A model generated the notes under the pieces. That model was not told where the DNA came from. It made no database searches and saw only the letters and a list, made by a program, of their open reading frames with translations. Below, one piece after another: positions 1-10,393 of a DNA stretch of 64,000 nt (positions within the stretch are counted from its first letter, which is position 1; the number at the start of each line of letters is the position of its first letter). The translations under genes and the position numbers were made by a program. Location: contig JAOZFN010000005.1 in the NCBI GenBank assembly GCA_027492205.1, forward strand, positions 1-64,000, in the 5' to 3' direction. This DNA is from Thermoproteota archaeon (GTDB lineage Archaea; Korarchaeota; Korarchaeia; Korarchaeales; Korarchaeaceae).

Positions 1-137
1 AGCAGGGTGGACTTTCCGGCGCCGCTTGCCCCGAGCAGCAGGACGAACTCACCCCTCCTGATCTCGAGGCTGACCCCCCTCAGCGCGGGCGAACCCGAGC
101 CCTCGTACCTGAACCAAACGTCCCTCAGCTCAATCAA
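1..137 (-). CDS. ABC transporter ATP-binding protein, N-terminal fragment (runs off window)
   Basis: Reverse-strand translation [51 protein letters not shown] start with Walker A; TTG start. Confidence 0.8.
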   Translation of the reverse strand, partial: MIELRDVWFRYEGSGSPALRGVSLEIRRGEFVLLLGASGAGKSTL

Positions 138-229
138 GGGCGACCGCCCGGGCCTGCCTTCCCCCAGTTCAAAGGTTTTATAATCGGATGCGCGGCGGGG
201 GTCCCGAAGCTCAGGAGAGGTCGTCGAGA

Positions 230-883
230 ATGCCGAGGAGACGGAGGACTAAGAAGCAGGCAAAGGTCTGGTATGATGTGTACGCGGCAGACATCTTCCC
301 GGGTCAGTGGCTGGGTGAGACCCCGGCGTCGGATCCCTCCTTGCTCATCGGCAGGCGGGTCGAGGTCTCCCTCAGGGACATCACCGGGGACTTCATGCAC
401 GAGAAGTACAAGCTCTGGTTCGTGATCTACAGGGTCGAGGGCACCAAGGCCTTCGCCAAGTTCAACCGGATGGAGCTGAACAGAGACTATCTTAGGTCGA
501 TCGTGCAGAGGAGGACCAGCAGAATCGACATCCAGTCGGAGGGCGTGACGAAGGACGGTCACCTCGTTAGGTACTTCAACATCATAATCACCGCGGTCAG
601 GATAAGGCACAGCCAGCAGTCCGACATCCGGAAGAGGGTCAACTCCTACATGGAGGAACTCATTCCCCAGCTGACGCTCGAGGAGCTGGTCAGGGCGGCC
701 ATTCTTGGGGACAACGTGCCAATATCATCCCAGGTGGCTTCCATCTCGACCAAGATAGCCCCCATCAGGAACGTGGAGCCGAGGAAGATAGTCGTCCTCA
801 GCTACGGAGAGGGGGAGCCCGGCATACCCGAGGGGGTTGCCCTCGAGATTGAGAGCAGTTCTCCTGGCGGCGGGGGAGGGTAA
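230..883 (+). CDS. rps3ae: 30S ribosomal protein S3Ae (eS1)
   Basis: [36 protein letters not shown]...; archaeal eS1 signature; TATA-like tttataa just upstream. Confidence 0.93.
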   Translation: MPRRRRTKKQAKVWYDVYAADIFPGQWLGETPASDPSLLIGRRVEVSLRDITGDFMHEKYKLWFVIYRVEGTKAFAKFNRMELNRDYLRSIVQRRTSRIDIQSEGVTKDGHLVRYFNIIITAVRIRHSQQSDIRKRVNSYMEELIPQLTLEELVRAAILGDNVPISSQVASISTKIAPIRNVEPRKIVVLSYGEGEPGIPEGVALEIESSSPGGGGG

Positions 884-1958
884 GCGGCTCAGGCCCGTGA
901 CCTTCGATAGGCCAAAGCCAGTTATTCCCCTGGCCGGATTCTCTCTCGCCCATTACCATCTCTCGCTCCTCTCCTCACTTGGAGTCGATGAGGTAGCGGT
1001 CGTCGTCGGCTTCGGGGAGGAAAAGGTCAAGGCCGCGCTCGGGAATGGCCGTGAGTTGGGATTGGAGATCACTTATCTGAAGCAGGATCGCCAGTTGGGA
1101 ACTGCCCACGCCCTGATGGTGGCTGAGCAGTGGTTAGAGGGATCGGAGCCTTTTCTCCTTATCTATTCAGATGTCTACATACCGCCCAACACTCCCAAGG
1201 CCCTCCTATCCGCCGTCGAAGGGGAGGGGGCCGAGGCGGCCGTCGCGGTGGCGTCGGTGGAGACGCCATGGGAGTTCGGTGTGGTGGAGGCCGACCCTCG
1301 CGGTCGCCTGCGAAGGATAGTCGAGAAGCCTAGGAGGGGTGAGGAGCCCTCCAACTTGGTTATCGCGGGCGCCTTTGCATTCAAGCGATCGATCTTCGAC
1401 GAGCTGAAAAGCACCAAGCCGTCCCCCAGGGGGGAGCTTGAGCTGACCGACTCCATCACCATGCTGGCCTCGAGGTCAGATGTCCTGCTGGTGGGGGTGG
1501 GCGACCGTTGGACGGACGCCGGTAGGCCAGGAGATCTCCTCAGGGCCTCTTCATATCTTCTGGACGACGTCGCCGGGTCGAAGCTTCCCCAGACGCTGCT
1601 GAAACTCGTGAGCGGTAGGTTCTACCTGAGGAAGTCCACAGAGGGGGGCGCGGAGATCAGACCCCCCGCCTTCGTCGGGGCGAACGCCATCTTGGAGGAG
1701 GGTTCCGTCCTCGGACCCTACGCCATCCTTGAGGGCTTCAACAGCGTTGGTTCGAGGTCCTCCGTCGAGCATTCCCTTCTGCTCAGCGGCTCGTCGGTCG
1801 GGGCGGGGTCGCGCGTCAAGAGGGCGATCCTCTGCTCGAACTCTTCACTCCCCCCGGAGACCAGGACTGTCTCGGAAGACGGAGGATTCTCTGTGGTCGT
1901 GGGACCGGGTCGCAAGCTTAAGGAGAAGAATCCGCCCGCCGGGACCGTCGTGTGGTGA
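849..1958 (+). CDS. NDP-sugar nucleotidyltransferase (GlmU/RmlA-like with C-terminal hexapeptide-type domain)
   Basis: [29 protein letters not shown] motif; start could be TTG at 837 or 849. Confidence 0.88.
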   Translation: MRAVLLAAGEGKRLRPVTFDRPKPVIPLAGFSLAHYHLSLLSSLGVDEVAVVVGFGEEKVKAALGNGRELGLEITYLKQDRQLGTAHALMVAEQWLEGSEPFLLIYSDVYIPPNTPKALLSAVEGEGAEAAVAVASVETPWEFGVVEADPRGRLRRIVEKPRRGEEPSNLVIAGAFAFKRSIFDELKSTKPSPRGELELTDSITMLASRSDVLLVGVGDRWTDAGRPGDLLRASSYLLDDVAGSKLPQTLLKLVSGRFYLRKSTEGGAEIRPPAFVGANAILEEGSVLGPYAILEGFNSVGSRSSVEHSLLLSGSSVGAGSRVKRAILCSNSSLPPETRTVSEDGGFSVVVGPGRKLKEKNPPAGTVVW

Positions 1959-1961
1959 CGG

Positions 1962-3158
1962 TCACCTCTTCAGCACGATCTTGATGACATCGCCACTCTT
2001 CAAGACGTAGTCGAGTCCCAGCCGCATCTTCGTCCTAGCGTCAATTCCAAAGGCTGCCTTCTCCCCAATCTCGCTGTGGATCGCGTAGGCCAAGTCCTTA
2101 AGTGTCGACCCCCTCTCCAGGAGCAAGGCGTCTGGTAGCACCCTCCCATCCTTGTCCGTATATCTGCTCTCGTTCTCCACCGGAAACACGACGACCCCCC
2201 CGGCTACTTGGAGGGCCGCCCTGTCGAGCGCCTCTTGAACCCCCGTCCCTCCGAACTTGTCGAGGACCCTCTCCTCGACTAACCTCAACGCGCGCCTCTG
2301 GGCCTCTGTGAGCCTCGCCTCGTCGACGACGATGAACTGCGGGTCTCCTGGCTCGTACCTGATAAGCCCAGCGGACGCCGCCTTCCTGAGGATGAGCTCG
2401 GCCTCGGCAGAAGTCGGGACGACCGCGTCTCCGTACTGCTCTCTGAGTCTCTTCACGTTTTCCTCGGACTCAGGAACGTCCACCTTATTGGCAGCTATGA
2501 GAAAGGGCTTCGAGAGCCTCCTAAGGACTCTGGAAAACTTCACCAGGTCCTCTTCGCCCATGCCATCCAGAGACCTCAGACTGACCCCGGCTGCCTCCGC
2601 AGCCCTTAGGATCTCCCTTCGGCCTATCCCGAGTCCCGAGAGCACCTCTGAGAGCGCCTCGTCGGGCTTCGACCCGGACCTCACCCTCCTGACCACCTTG
2701 TCCAGGTTCTTTCGGATGATGCCAGCTATCCACCTGGCGAACTCCTCCTCAACTATTTCTACGTCCCTGACCGGGTCGTGAGTCCCCGGGGGGACTGGGT
2801 TGCCCTCGTCGTCCGTCCCACCCGAGGCGTCGACCACCAAGATGTTAACCGTGGCCCTCCTGAGGTCGTCGAGGAACTTGTTACCGAGGCCCCTGCCGGC
2901 GTGAGCCCCAACGACGAGACCGGCGACGTCGAGCAGCTTCACCGGCACGTACCTGTACCTCCCATTGCACCAGCCATACTTGGGCTCGCAGCGGACCCCA
3001 AGTTCGGTGCAGACGGATTTCACCCTCACGAATCCCACTCCCTCATTCGGCTCAATCGTGACGAACGGTCTGTTTCCTCTCTCGGCTTCTACGAGCGTTG
3101 CGGCGGAGAAGAAGGTCGTCTTGCCCACGTTGGTCTTTCCGACGACCCCTATGAGCAT
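1962..3158 (-). CDS. YchF/OBG-type redox-regulated GTPase/ATPase
   Basis: [22 protein letters not shown]-loop, TGS-like C-terminus. Confidence 0.9.
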   Translation of the reverse strand: MLIGVVGKTNVGKTTFFSAATLVEAERGNRPFVTIEPNEGVGFVRVKSVCTELGVRCEPKYGWCNGRYRYVPVKLLDVAGLVVGAHAGRGLGNKFLDDLRRATVNILVVDASGGTDDEGNPVPPGTHDPVRDVEIVEEEFARWIAGIIRKNLDKVVRRVRSGSKPDEALSEVLSGLGIGRREILRAAEAAGVSLRSLDGMGEEDLVKFSRVLRRLSKPFLIAANKVDVPESEENVKRLREQYGDAVVPTSAEAELILRKAASAGLIRYEPGDPQFIVVDEARLTEAQRRALRLVEERVLDKFGGTGVQEALDRAALQVAGGVVVFPVENESRYTDKDGRVLPDALLLERGSTLKDLAYAIHSEIGEKAAFGIDARTKMRLGLDYVLKSGDVIKIVLKR

Positions 3159-3234
3159 CCCGACACCCCGCTCGTCAAGGTTTAAAACCCCAGCAGTGGT
3201 CGCCTCCGACGAGGAATAGAAAGGGGGTTCTGGC

Positions 3235-3813
3235 TTGGCGAGGTACTACGAGACCTACCTGTGGCGCAGAAGGAAGGAGCTTCCCGAGCTCGTTGAGTTC
3301 TGGCGGATCAGGCTTGCTGAGTGGAGGAGGCAGCCCGCGGTTGTCAGGGTCGAGAGGCCCACTCGCCCCGACAGGGCTAGGGAGCTCGGCTATCGAGCGA
3401 AGCAAGGGTTCGTCATAGCGAGGGTCAGGGTCAGGAAGGGCGGCAGGAGGAGGCCTAGGCCGAGAGCGGGCCGCAAGCAGGCCGGGATGGGCGTGCTCAA
3501 GCTCACCCCGGGGAAGAGCATACGATGGATAGCCGAGGAGAGGGCGGCCCGGAAGTTCCCTAACTTGGAGGTCCTCAACTCCTACTATGTCGCCGAGGAC
3601 GGCAGGTACAAGTGGTACGAGGTCATCCTAGTCGACCCGCACCACCCGGCCATCAAGAGCGATCCTAGGATCAACTGGATCCTCAATCCGGCCAACAAGA
3701 GGAGGGTCTTTCGCGGCCTCACAAGCGCGGGCAAGAAGGCTAGGGGACTCAGAAAGTTCAGGGGTATTCCCCCGATCGTGAAGCGATTTAAGAGGAAGAG
3801 GAAGGAGGACTGA
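3235..3813 (+). CDS. rpl15e: 50S ribosomal protein L15e (eL15)
   Basis: [18 protein letters not shown]...; L15e signature; TTG start. Confidence 0.94.
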   Translation: MARYYETYLWRRRKELPELVEFWRIRLAEWRRQPAVVRVERPTRPDRARELGYRAKQGFVIARVRVRKGGRRRPRPRAGRKQAGMGVLKLTPGKSIRWIAEERAARKFPNLEVLNSYYVAEDGRYKWYEVILVDPHHPAIKSDPRINWILNPANKRRVFRGLTSAGKKARGLRKFRGIPPIVKRFKRKRKED

Positions 3814-3828
3814 AGGGGATTTTGGCAG

Positions 3829-4290
3829 TTGTCCTCCACTGGGCGGGGGATTCGCGTCTCCAGACTCACGCTCAGAACGTTCAGATACCCCACTGAGGAT
3901 AGGGAGACCGTGGAGGCCGCCCTCCTGAACCTTCTGCCCGAGGAGTTGAGGGGAGAGGCTCCGCTCTCCGCCACTAGGCTCAAGAGTGCGCACAAGTTCA
4001 CGTTCGAGGAACTTCGCCTGGATCTCAGGGGGAGGGCAGCCCACCGGACGTTGGTCAGGATACTGGCGGGGCTAAGCGAACCGGACAGGAGGGACCTCGC
4101 CCTCTCGCTCGCAAAGCGGGTCGAGGGTGGGAAACTCTACCTCCGACTGGACAAGCAGGAACTCGTCGAAGGAGTGATAAAGCTGTACAGGGGCGGATTG
4201 GGTGGACACGTTCACCTGGTTGCCAACTTCCAGGGTCCGGTGCCTCAAGAGGCCATCCTCTCGATCCTCGGGAGGGGTGAGTCGAGTTGA
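3829..4290 (+). CDS. COG1325-type predicted exosome-associated RNA-binding protein
   Basis: Position between L15e and Rnp3; EDRETVEAALLNLLP...SAHKFTFEELRLDLRG pattern. Confidence 0.7.
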   Translation: MSSTGRGIRVSRLTLRTFRYPTEDRETVEAALLNLLPEELRGEAPLSATRLKSAHKFTFEELRLDLRGRAAHRTLVRILAGLSEPDRRDLALSLAKRVEGGKLYLRLDKQELVEGVIKLYRGGLGGHVHLVANFQGPVPQEAILSILGRGESS

Positions 4291-4988
4291 GGAGCTTCGT
4301 CTATCTCAAGCTGAGGGCTGATCCCAAGGCGCAGGAGATCGTGACAACGCTGAATGAGCTGAGGAGGCTGGGATACCGGGCTGTAGTCGTAGACATCCCC
4401 CCGGAGATGTGGTCTCCAGAAGTTAGGGACGAGGTAAGGGCCCTTAGCCTCCATAACCTGCGCGTGTACGCATCCGTCGAGGTTGACGCCGAGTCGGACC
4501 CGGATTGGAGATCGACGCTGGCCCGGGTCAGACCGATCCCGGACTACCTGTCCGTGAAGGTTGCCAGGCTGGCTGACGCCCGGGCGGCGAGTCTAATAAA
4601 GTCTGTCGACTCCGTAGTCCTCTCGCCGAGCTGCGAGGAGGTCTTTTGGGACTTAGTCTCGGCCCGAGAGGCGGCTAGGACCCGTAAGGTGGTCGAGGTT
4701 CCCTTGTCCCCCATTCTGAACCAACTCGGGTCGCTCCGCCTCGACTACAGAAGGATTCGGAGGATGAAGATCATGCTGCGGGTCTCAAAGCGCGCAGGGC
4801 TCCCAATCGTTGCGTCAGACCCGTCCCTCGGGCGCCCCATCCAGCCCAGCCTCGCAGCCTCGGCGCTAACGTCCCTTCTCTCCGTCGGCTGGGAGGAGTC
4901 CCTCGACTCGCTGAGCGCGCATCCCAGCGCCATCCTCTCTGGAGAGAGGAGGCTATTCCTGAGGGGGTATGATCAGGTTGAGGATTAA
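4287..4988 (+). CDS. rnp3: Ribonuclease P protein component 3 (Rpp30)
   Basis: RSFVYLKLRADP...VVDIPPEMW...; synteny with Pop5. Confidence 0.82.
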   Translation: MRSFVYLKLRADPKAQEIVTTLNELRRLGYRAVVVDIPPEMWSPEVRDEVRALSLHNLRVYASVEVDAESDPDWRSTLARVRPIPDYLSVKVARLADARAASLIKSVDSVVLSPSCEEVFWDLVSAREAARTRKVVEVPLSPILNQLGSLRLDYRRIRRMKIMLRVSKRAGLPIVASDPSLGRPIQPSLAASALTSLLSVGWEESLDSLSAHPSAILSGERRLFLRGYDQVED

Positions 4989-5337
4989 GCTTCCGAGAGG
5001 GGTCGTAGGGCGGAGGAGGTACGTGGCATTTACCATCGTCCCCTACGGGCCCAAAAACCCTCCTTCTAGGTCAGAGCTAGAGCGGGCCATGTCAGAGGCC
5101 GCCCTCTACTTGTTTGGGGTATTGGGGTCTGCGGACCTAGATTTTTCCATCAAGTTCTACTCTGGCAGATCTGGCAAGGGGGTCTTGAAGACCGACAACA
5201 GGTCCCTCCCATACGCCCTAACCATCCTAATGACTGCGGCCGCTGCTGTGGGCCCCTTCACTCTCGAGGTCGACGGGGTGTCGGGGACGCTTAGGGGCCT
5301 TGCCAGGAAGTCCTGCTCACCGACCAAAACTCTATAA
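4969..5337 (+). CDS. rnp2: Ribonuclease P protein component 2 (Pop5)
   Basis: RRRYVAFTIVPYGP...ALYLFGVLGSADLDFSIKFYS...; overlaps rnp3 end. Confidence 0.8.
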   Translation: MIRLRIKLPRGVVGRRRYVAFTIVPYGPKNPPSRSELERAMSEAALYLFGVLGSADLDFSIKFYSGRSGKGVLKTDNRSLPYALTILMTAAAAVGPFTLEVDGVSGTLRGLARKSCSPTKTL

Positions 5338-5380
5338 TCGAGAAACCATCGAAGCCATTCGAGTTCAGAGGTGGTTTTGA

Positions 5381-6121
5381 ATGTTCCCCCAAATGGCCAG
5401 CGGATATGACCGCGCAATCACCGTGTTCAGCCCTGACGGCAGGCTACTCCAGGTCGAGTACGCTCTGGCAGCCACGAAGAGGACGCCCTTGGCTATAGGA
5501 ATCAAGAGCGCGGGGGGGGTCGTCTTGGTTGCCAGCAGGAGGCCGACCTCCCCGCTCGCCAGTCCACCCGAGAAGATCTACAAGATCGACGAGCACGTAG
5601 GCGCTATAGCCGCCGGACTCATTGGAGACGGCCTCGTGTTGGTGGACAGGAGTCGGGTTGAGGCTCAGTATCACAGGCTCATATACGGTGAGCCCATCGT
5701 CGTCAGGAATCTCGCCAAGCGGGTGGCCCTCTTCAAGCAGCAATTCACACAGTACGCAGGCCTCAGGCCCTTCGGCGTGATAATGATATACGGAGGCGTC
5801 GACCAGCAGCCCGAGCTGTTTGTCACCCACCCGGGGGGCGCCTACTACTCATACTCCGCCTTCGCCGTGGGCAGGAATTCGGAGAAGGTGAACGAGTTCC
5901 TGAAGGAGAATTACAAGTACGATCTGGGCCTGAAGGAGACTATCTTCTTGGTCTTCAGAGCCATAACTGAGGCTTCCGAGACCAAGGAGGAACTGAAGCC
6001 GGAGAACCTCGAGATAGCCGTGATCCCGGCCGAAGAAAAGAAGTTCAAGACGCTCTCCCACGATGAGGTTAGCGCCCTACTCGAGGAGTGGGGCGGCCCA
6101 GAGGAGGGGGCCCAGGCTTAA
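5381..6121 (+). CDS. psmA: Proteasome subunit alpha
   Basis: GYDRAITVFSPDGRLLQVEYA N-terminal alpha signature. Confidence 0.97.
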   Translation: MFPQMASGYDRAITVFSPDGRLLQVEYALAATKRTPLAIGIKSAGGVVLVASRRPTSPLASPPEKIYKIDEHVGAIAAGLIGDGLVLVDRSRVEAQYHRLIYGEPIVVRNLAKRVALFKQQFTQYAGLRPFGVIMIYGGVDQQPELFVTHPGGAYYSYSAFAVGRNSEKVNEFLKENYKYDLGLKETIFLVFRAITEASETKEELKPENLEIAVIPAEEKKFKTLSHDEVSALLEEWGGPEEGAQA

Positions 6122-6157
6122 ACGAATCCCCTGTCCAGAACTCGGGGGTGCGCTGAG

Positions 6158-6847
6158 TTGCCGGAGACGGTGTTGGCTCGTCTGAACAGGGCCGGGATGA
6201 GGTTTGAGATATTTGTGTACGCCGAACCGGCCTATGAGTTTAGGGAGGGCAAGAGGAAGTCGCTGGAGGGGGTTCTTGCCGTTGAGCAGATTTTCACGGA
6301 CGCCAGAAAGTCCCTGAAGGCATCTACCCAGGACCTGAAGAAGGCGTTCGGGACCGACGACGTCTACAAGATAGCCGAGGTGATACTGAAGGAGGGGGAC
6401 GTTCAGCTCACAGCCGAGTACAGGAAGAAGCTGAAGGAGGAGAGGCTCAGGTGGATAGTCAACTACATTCACAAGAACTTCGTGGATCCGAAGACTGGAC
6501 TTCCACACCCGCCCTCCAGGATAGAGAAGGCCCTATCCGAGGCGAAGGTTAAGATAGACCCCCTCCGCGAGCCTGAGGCTCAAATAAAGGAGGTGGTGGA
6601 GTCTCTACGCAAGGTCCTCCCGCTGAAGTCGGGGGCCGCGGTCATGGAGATCGTCGTCCCCTCGACATCGTATGGAAGGCTTCGCTCGCTCCTCTCTGGC
6701 CAGGGAGACGTTCTGAGCGAGGATTGGAGCAAAGACGGGACGACCGTCAAGATAACCCTTCGCGCGCCGCTTGGCTCTCAGGTTCTTATACTGGAGAAGG
6801 TGGGGCAGGCCGGTGGAGAGGTTAAGGTCATCAGAGAAGAGGGGTAA
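6158..6847 (+). CDS. SBDS-family ribosome assembly factor
   Basis: LARLNRAGMRFEIFVYAEPAYEFREGK...LEGVLAVEQIFTDARKS; SBDS family. Confidence 0.92.
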   Translation: MPETVLARLNRAGMRFEIFVYAEPAYEFREGKRKSLEGVLAVEQIFTDARKSLKASTQDLKKAFGTDDVYKIAEVILKEGDVQLTAEYRKKLKEERLRWIVNYIHKNFVDPKTGLPHPPSRIEKALSEAKVKIDPLREPEAQIKEVVESLRKVLPLKSGAAVMEIVVPSTSYGRLRSLLSGQGDVLSEDWSKDGTTVKITLRAPLGSQVLILEKVGQAGGEVKVIREEG

Positions 6848-6851
6848 AGCC

Positions 6852-7580
6852 TTGAAGTTGGGGCGTAACGAGCCGAAGATTCTGGTCGCGAACAGGGATT
6901 TGGTCCTCCCGGGTCAGCCCCTAGCCGTCGGCCCCATTAGGCCAGGAGATTACGTCTACGTGGACAAGAGAGGAGTCCTCAGGTCCACAAAGGTCGGGCT
7001 GGCGGACATAAGGGAGGGGGAGATAAGGGTCGTCCCGCTCGCGGGGAGCTACATTCCGAGAGAGGGAGATTTGGTGGTAGGGACGGTGAGCAAGGTGGCT
7101 GGCAACACGATCTTGGTGAACATAAACTCCGCGTATCCCGGTGTGATAATCCCCCCAAGGGGGCTGAGGGGGCGAGCCAGAGCCAAGTACAACCTCTCAC
7201 CGGGGGACCTAGTGCTGGCCAAGATCAAGGCCTTCGATGGAGTGTCCGCCCCCCTCCTGTCAATTGAGGGGGAGGGCCTGGGCAAGCTGGTTGGGGGCCG
7301 TGTCTACATGATCAACCCGACGAGGGTCCCGAGAGTCATAGGAAAGCGTCAGTCCATGCTCATGCTGCTGAAGAGCAAGCTCGGACCTGAAATCGTCGTC
7401 GGCCAGAATGGGGTGATCTGGTACAATCCCAAGTCACTTAAGCACGCGCTCCTCATGGAACAGGTTCTCGCGAAGATAGAGAGGGAGTCTCACGTCTCCG
7501 GCCTGAGCGACAGGGTCCTCAGGCTGATCGAGAGTTCCGGCATTTTAGACCCTCGGGGGTCAGAGGCTGGGGAGGTGTAG
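6852..7580 (+). CDS. rrp4: Exosome RNA-binding subunit Rrp4
   Basis: LVLPGQPLAVGP...GDLVVGTVSKVAGNTILVNINSAYPG S1 domain plus KH; TTG start. Confidence 0.92.
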   Translation: MKLGRNEPKILVANRDLVLPGQPLAVGPIRPGDYVYVDKRGVLRSTKVGLADIREGEIRVVPLAGSYIPREGDLVVGTVSKVAGNTILVNINSAYPGVIIPPRGLRGRARAKYNLSPGDLVLAKIKAFDGVSAPLLSIEGEGLGKLVGGRVYMINPTRVPRVIGKRQSMLMLLKSKLGPEIVVGQNGVIWYNPKSLKHALLMEQVLAKIERESHVSGLSDRVLRLIESSGILDPRGSEAGEV

Positions 7581-7585
7581 AGGAT

Positions 7586-8344
7586 TTGCCGCTTATCGTC
7601 GAGAAAAAGCCGGAGGTCCTCATAACCGAGGACGGTATCAGGACCGATGGGAGGGGGCCCCTGGACCTCCGTCCCATTAAGATTCAGGTTGGCGTGTTGA
7701 GCCGGGCGGACGGCTCTGCGTACCTCGAGTGGGGAGGGAATCGCGTGCTCGCCGCCGTCTTCGGGCCAAGGGAGGTTCACCCAAAGCACATGGCCCTCCC
7801 AGATAGGGCCTTACTGAGGTGCAGATACAACATGGCCCCCTTCTCTACTCCGGAGAGAAAGAGACCGGGTCCGGACAGGCGGAGCGTGGAACTCTCAAAG
7901 GTGATTCGAGAGGCCCTCTTACCTTCCATCTTTTTGGAGAGATATCCGGGAACGGCTATAGACGTGTTCGTTGAGATTCTGAGGTCCGACGCGGGGACGA
8001 GGGTAGCGGGCGTAACGGCGGCCTCTTTGGCCCTGGCGGATGCCGGGATAGAGATGAGGGGCCTGGTGACAGCGGTCGCAGTTGGCCGCGTCGAGGACTG
8101 GGTAGTAGTAGACCCCAACCACGATGAGGATCAGTGGGGCGACGCGGATATCCCTGTGGCCTTTCTGATGGAGGAGAAGGAGATTACCCTCCTCCAGCTG
8201 GACGGGCCGATGACGCAGGAGCAGTTCGACAAGGCCCTTGAGCTCGCATCTCAGGCCGCTGATCTGATCTACGAGGTCCAAAAGGAGGCTCTAAGGAGGC
8301 CATACGAGGCCGTGAGGCTGGAGATCTTGAGGAGGGGTGAGTGA
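7586..8344 (+). CDS. rrp41: Exosome exonuclease subunit Rrp41
   Basis: DGIRTDGRGPLDLRPIKIQVGVLSRADGSAYLEWGGNRVLAAVFGP RNase PH fold. Confidence 0.96.
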   Translation: MPLIVEKKPEVLITEDGIRTDGRGPLDLRPIKIQVGVLSRADGSAYLEWGGNRVLAAVFGPREVHPKHMALPDRALLRCRYNMAPFSTPERKRPGPDRRSVELSKVIREALLPSIFLERYPGTAIDVFVEILRSDAGTRVAGVTAASLALADAGIEMRGLVTAVAVGRVEDWVVVDPNHDEDQWGDADIPVAFLMEEKEITLLQLDGPMTQEQFDKALELASQAADLIYEVQKEALRRPYEAVRLEILRRGE

Positions 8345-9159
8345 GAGTGCTCGACGAGAGGATAACTGCCGAGCTGGTAGGCGACTACATCAGGGAGCTG
8401 GCCGCCAGCGGCCAGAGAAAGGACGGGCGAGCCTTTGACGAGGTCCGAGAGATCAAGATCAGGCCAGGTACCTTCACCAAGGCGGAGGGCGAGGCTTGGG
8501 TCTCCTTGGGCGCCACGCAGGTGCTCGTTGGCGTCAAGGCTGACGTTGGTACCCCATTCCCGGACACCCCAGACAAGGGGGTCCTGATCTCCAACGTCGA
8601 ACTGCTCCCGCTGGCCTCGCCCACGTTCGAACCGGGGCCGCCCGACGAGAACGCCATCGAGATGGCCAGAGTCGTGGACAGGGCCCTGAGGGGATCGAAC
8701 GCCATCGACATGGAGGCCCTCGCGATAAAGTCAGGAGAGCTGGTTTACATGATCTTCTTGGACATGTACGCCCTCGACCACGACGGGAACATAATCGACG
8801 CCTTCGCGCTGGGCTCGCTGGTCGCTCTCTCCAGAACGAGGATACCGGTGGTGGAGGTGACCGAGGACGGAGAGATGATCGTGAAGGAGGAGACGTTTGA
8901 CCTCCCAATCAGAGACCTCCCGATAACCTTCACCTTCATCAAGATTGGCGATGCCCTGATGCTCGACCCCACGCTCGAGGAGGAACTCGTCTCGGACGCC
9001 GCCATAACCATATCAATCGACTCCTCAGGAAGGGTCTGTTCAATCCAGAAGAGGCACGGCTCCTTCAGGGTAGATGAGATTAAAAGGGCGGTGTCGATAG
9101 CGCGCTCCAAGTACTCAGAGGTGGAGAGGATACTCAGGGAGCAGGGAGGGTTGGTCTGA
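8341..9159 (+). CDS. rrp42: Exosome subunit Rrp42
   Basis: GQRKDGRAFDEVREIKIRPG...; RNase PH fold; follows Rrp41. Confidence 0.95.
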   Translation: MRVLDERITAELVGDYIRELAASGQRKDGRAFDEVREIKIRPGTFTKAEGEAWVSLGATQVLVGVKADVGTPFPDTPDKGVLISNVELLPLASPTFEPGPPDENAIEMARVVDRALRGSNAIDMEALAIKSGELVYMIFLDMYALDHDGNIIDAFALGSLVALSRTRIPVVEVTEDGEMIVKEETFDLPIRDLPITFTFIKIGDALMLDPTLEEELVSDAAITISIDSSGRVCSIQKRHGSFRVDEIKRAVSIARSKYSEVERILREQGGLV

Positions 9160-9160
9160 G

Positions 9161-9421
9161 GTGCCCAAGAGACCCCCTATGGCGAAGCTGAGGACGCCCA
9201 GGTACGGATTGAGGATTAGGCGGCAGTACGAGGCGGTCTTGGCCAAGAGCAAGGCCACGTACAAGTGCCCCAGGTGCGGGGCCGAGGCCCTGCGTAGGAT
9301 CAGGCTGGGGATTTGGAAGTGCAAGAAGTGCGGGTTTGAGTTCGCCGGAGGCGCGTGGGAGCCGAGGACTTCGGTGTCCACGACAGCTGAGGCCGGGCTT
9401 GCTAGGGTGACTGGACGCTGA
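9161..9421 (+). CDS. rpl37ae: 50S ribosomal protein L37Ae (eL43)
   Basis: YGLRIRRQYEAV...KYKCPRCG-like CX2C...CX2C zinc ribbon. Confidence 0.93.
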   Translation: MPKRPPMAKLRTPRYGLRIRRQYEAVLAKSKATYKCPRCGAEALRRIRLGIWKCKKCGFEFAGGAWEPRTSVSTTAEAGLARVTGR

Positions 9422-9433
9422 GGCGGGTCCCTC

Positions 9434-9997
9434 TTGATCCTAATCACGACCTCTAGGGACCCCTCTCAGAGAACTCGGACGTTCATTCGAGACCTCTCTC
9501 ACGTGATACCCAGGGCTGTCCGAGTGAACCGCGGCAAAAAGAGCCTCGACGACCTCAGGTTGGAGGCCCTAAGGCAGGGACTCAGTAGGGTGCTCGTGGT
9601 CACCGAGAGGAAGGGGAACCCGGGCGGACTGAGGTTCTACGAGGCGTCGGTTGCCGCAATCAGGCCGACCGCAGCCCACATCCTGCTGGAGGGGGTGACC
9701 CTTAGGAGGGAGCTGTTCGGCAAGAAGCCTGAGAGAGTCCCCAGGGTTCTGGACCTCGCGATTGCCTACCAGGAGGGTGAAGAACACAGCGAATACGCCT
9801 CAGCCCTCGCGTCAGGGATGGGGGTGGATGCTGTCGCCGCGGCGAATGAGGAGAGAGATCTCCCAGACTCGGATGTCGTCCTTTGGATCAGGAGGATTAA
9901 TTCCCGCCCCACCGCGAGCTTCTACGTGACCGGGGCGAGGGGGTCGAGGGAAGTCGGTCCCAGACTCTTCCTCCGCGCGGTCGTGAGGTCCGGGTGA
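9434..9997 (+). CDS. Brix/Imp4-domain ribosome biogenesis protein
   Basis: ILITTSRDPSQRTRTFIRDLSHVIPRAVRVNRGKKSLDDL. Confidence 0.88.
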   Translation: MILITTSRDPSQRTRTFIRDLSHVIPRAVRVNRGKKSLDDLRLEALRQGLSRVLVVTERKGNPGGLRFYEASVAAIRPTAAHILLEGVTLRRELFGKKPERVPRVLDLAIAYQEGEEHSEYASALASGMGVDAVAAANEERDLPDSDVVLWIRRINSRPTASFYVTGARGSREVGPRLFLRAVVRSG

Positions 9998-10001
9998 CGT
10001 T

Positions 10002-10241
10002 ATGGCCGGGAGGTACTCCGCTAAGTTATTCGTGAAAGCGCCTCCTCACGTCGCTGCGCTGATCCTAGAGGTCCTCTCTCCAGACCCCTTCCTGCCCAGA
10101 CCTTCGGTTGAACAGGGCTTACTGACGTTTGTCCTATCCTCTGACTCCCCTAGAAGGCTGCGCGCGGAGCTGAACTCACTTTTGAGGTCCCTGGCCTTAA
10201 TAGAGGATCTCTTGGAGGTGGCTGATCTCCGACCCCCCTAA
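10002..10241 (+). CDS. KEOPS complex Pcc1-like subunit
   Basis: Short protein ending RRLRAELNSLLRSLALIEDLLEV; Pcc1-type pattern at the end of the exosome operon. Confidence 0.7.
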   Translation: MAGRYSAKLFVKAPPHVAALILEVLSPDPFLPRPSVEQGLLTFVLSSDSPRRLRAELNSLLRSLALIEDLLEVADLRPP

Positions 10242-10276
10242 CGTTTATTATTCGCCCGATCCCCGGTCCAACCGCC

Positions 10277-10352
10277 GGGCCGGTGGTCTAGCGGCTATGA
10301 CGCCGCCTTGACGAGGCGGAGGTCGTGGGTTCGAGTCCCACCCGGCCCACCA
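10277..10352 (+). tRNA. tRNA-Val (GAC), CCA encoded
   Basis: GGGCCGG/CCGGCCC acceptor, loop TTGACGA, T-arm GTGGGTTCGAGTCCCAC. Confidence 0.95.
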
Positions 10353-10393
10353 TCAGAGGTAACCCTAATCGGGGATCGGGAGGTAACGGGTCC

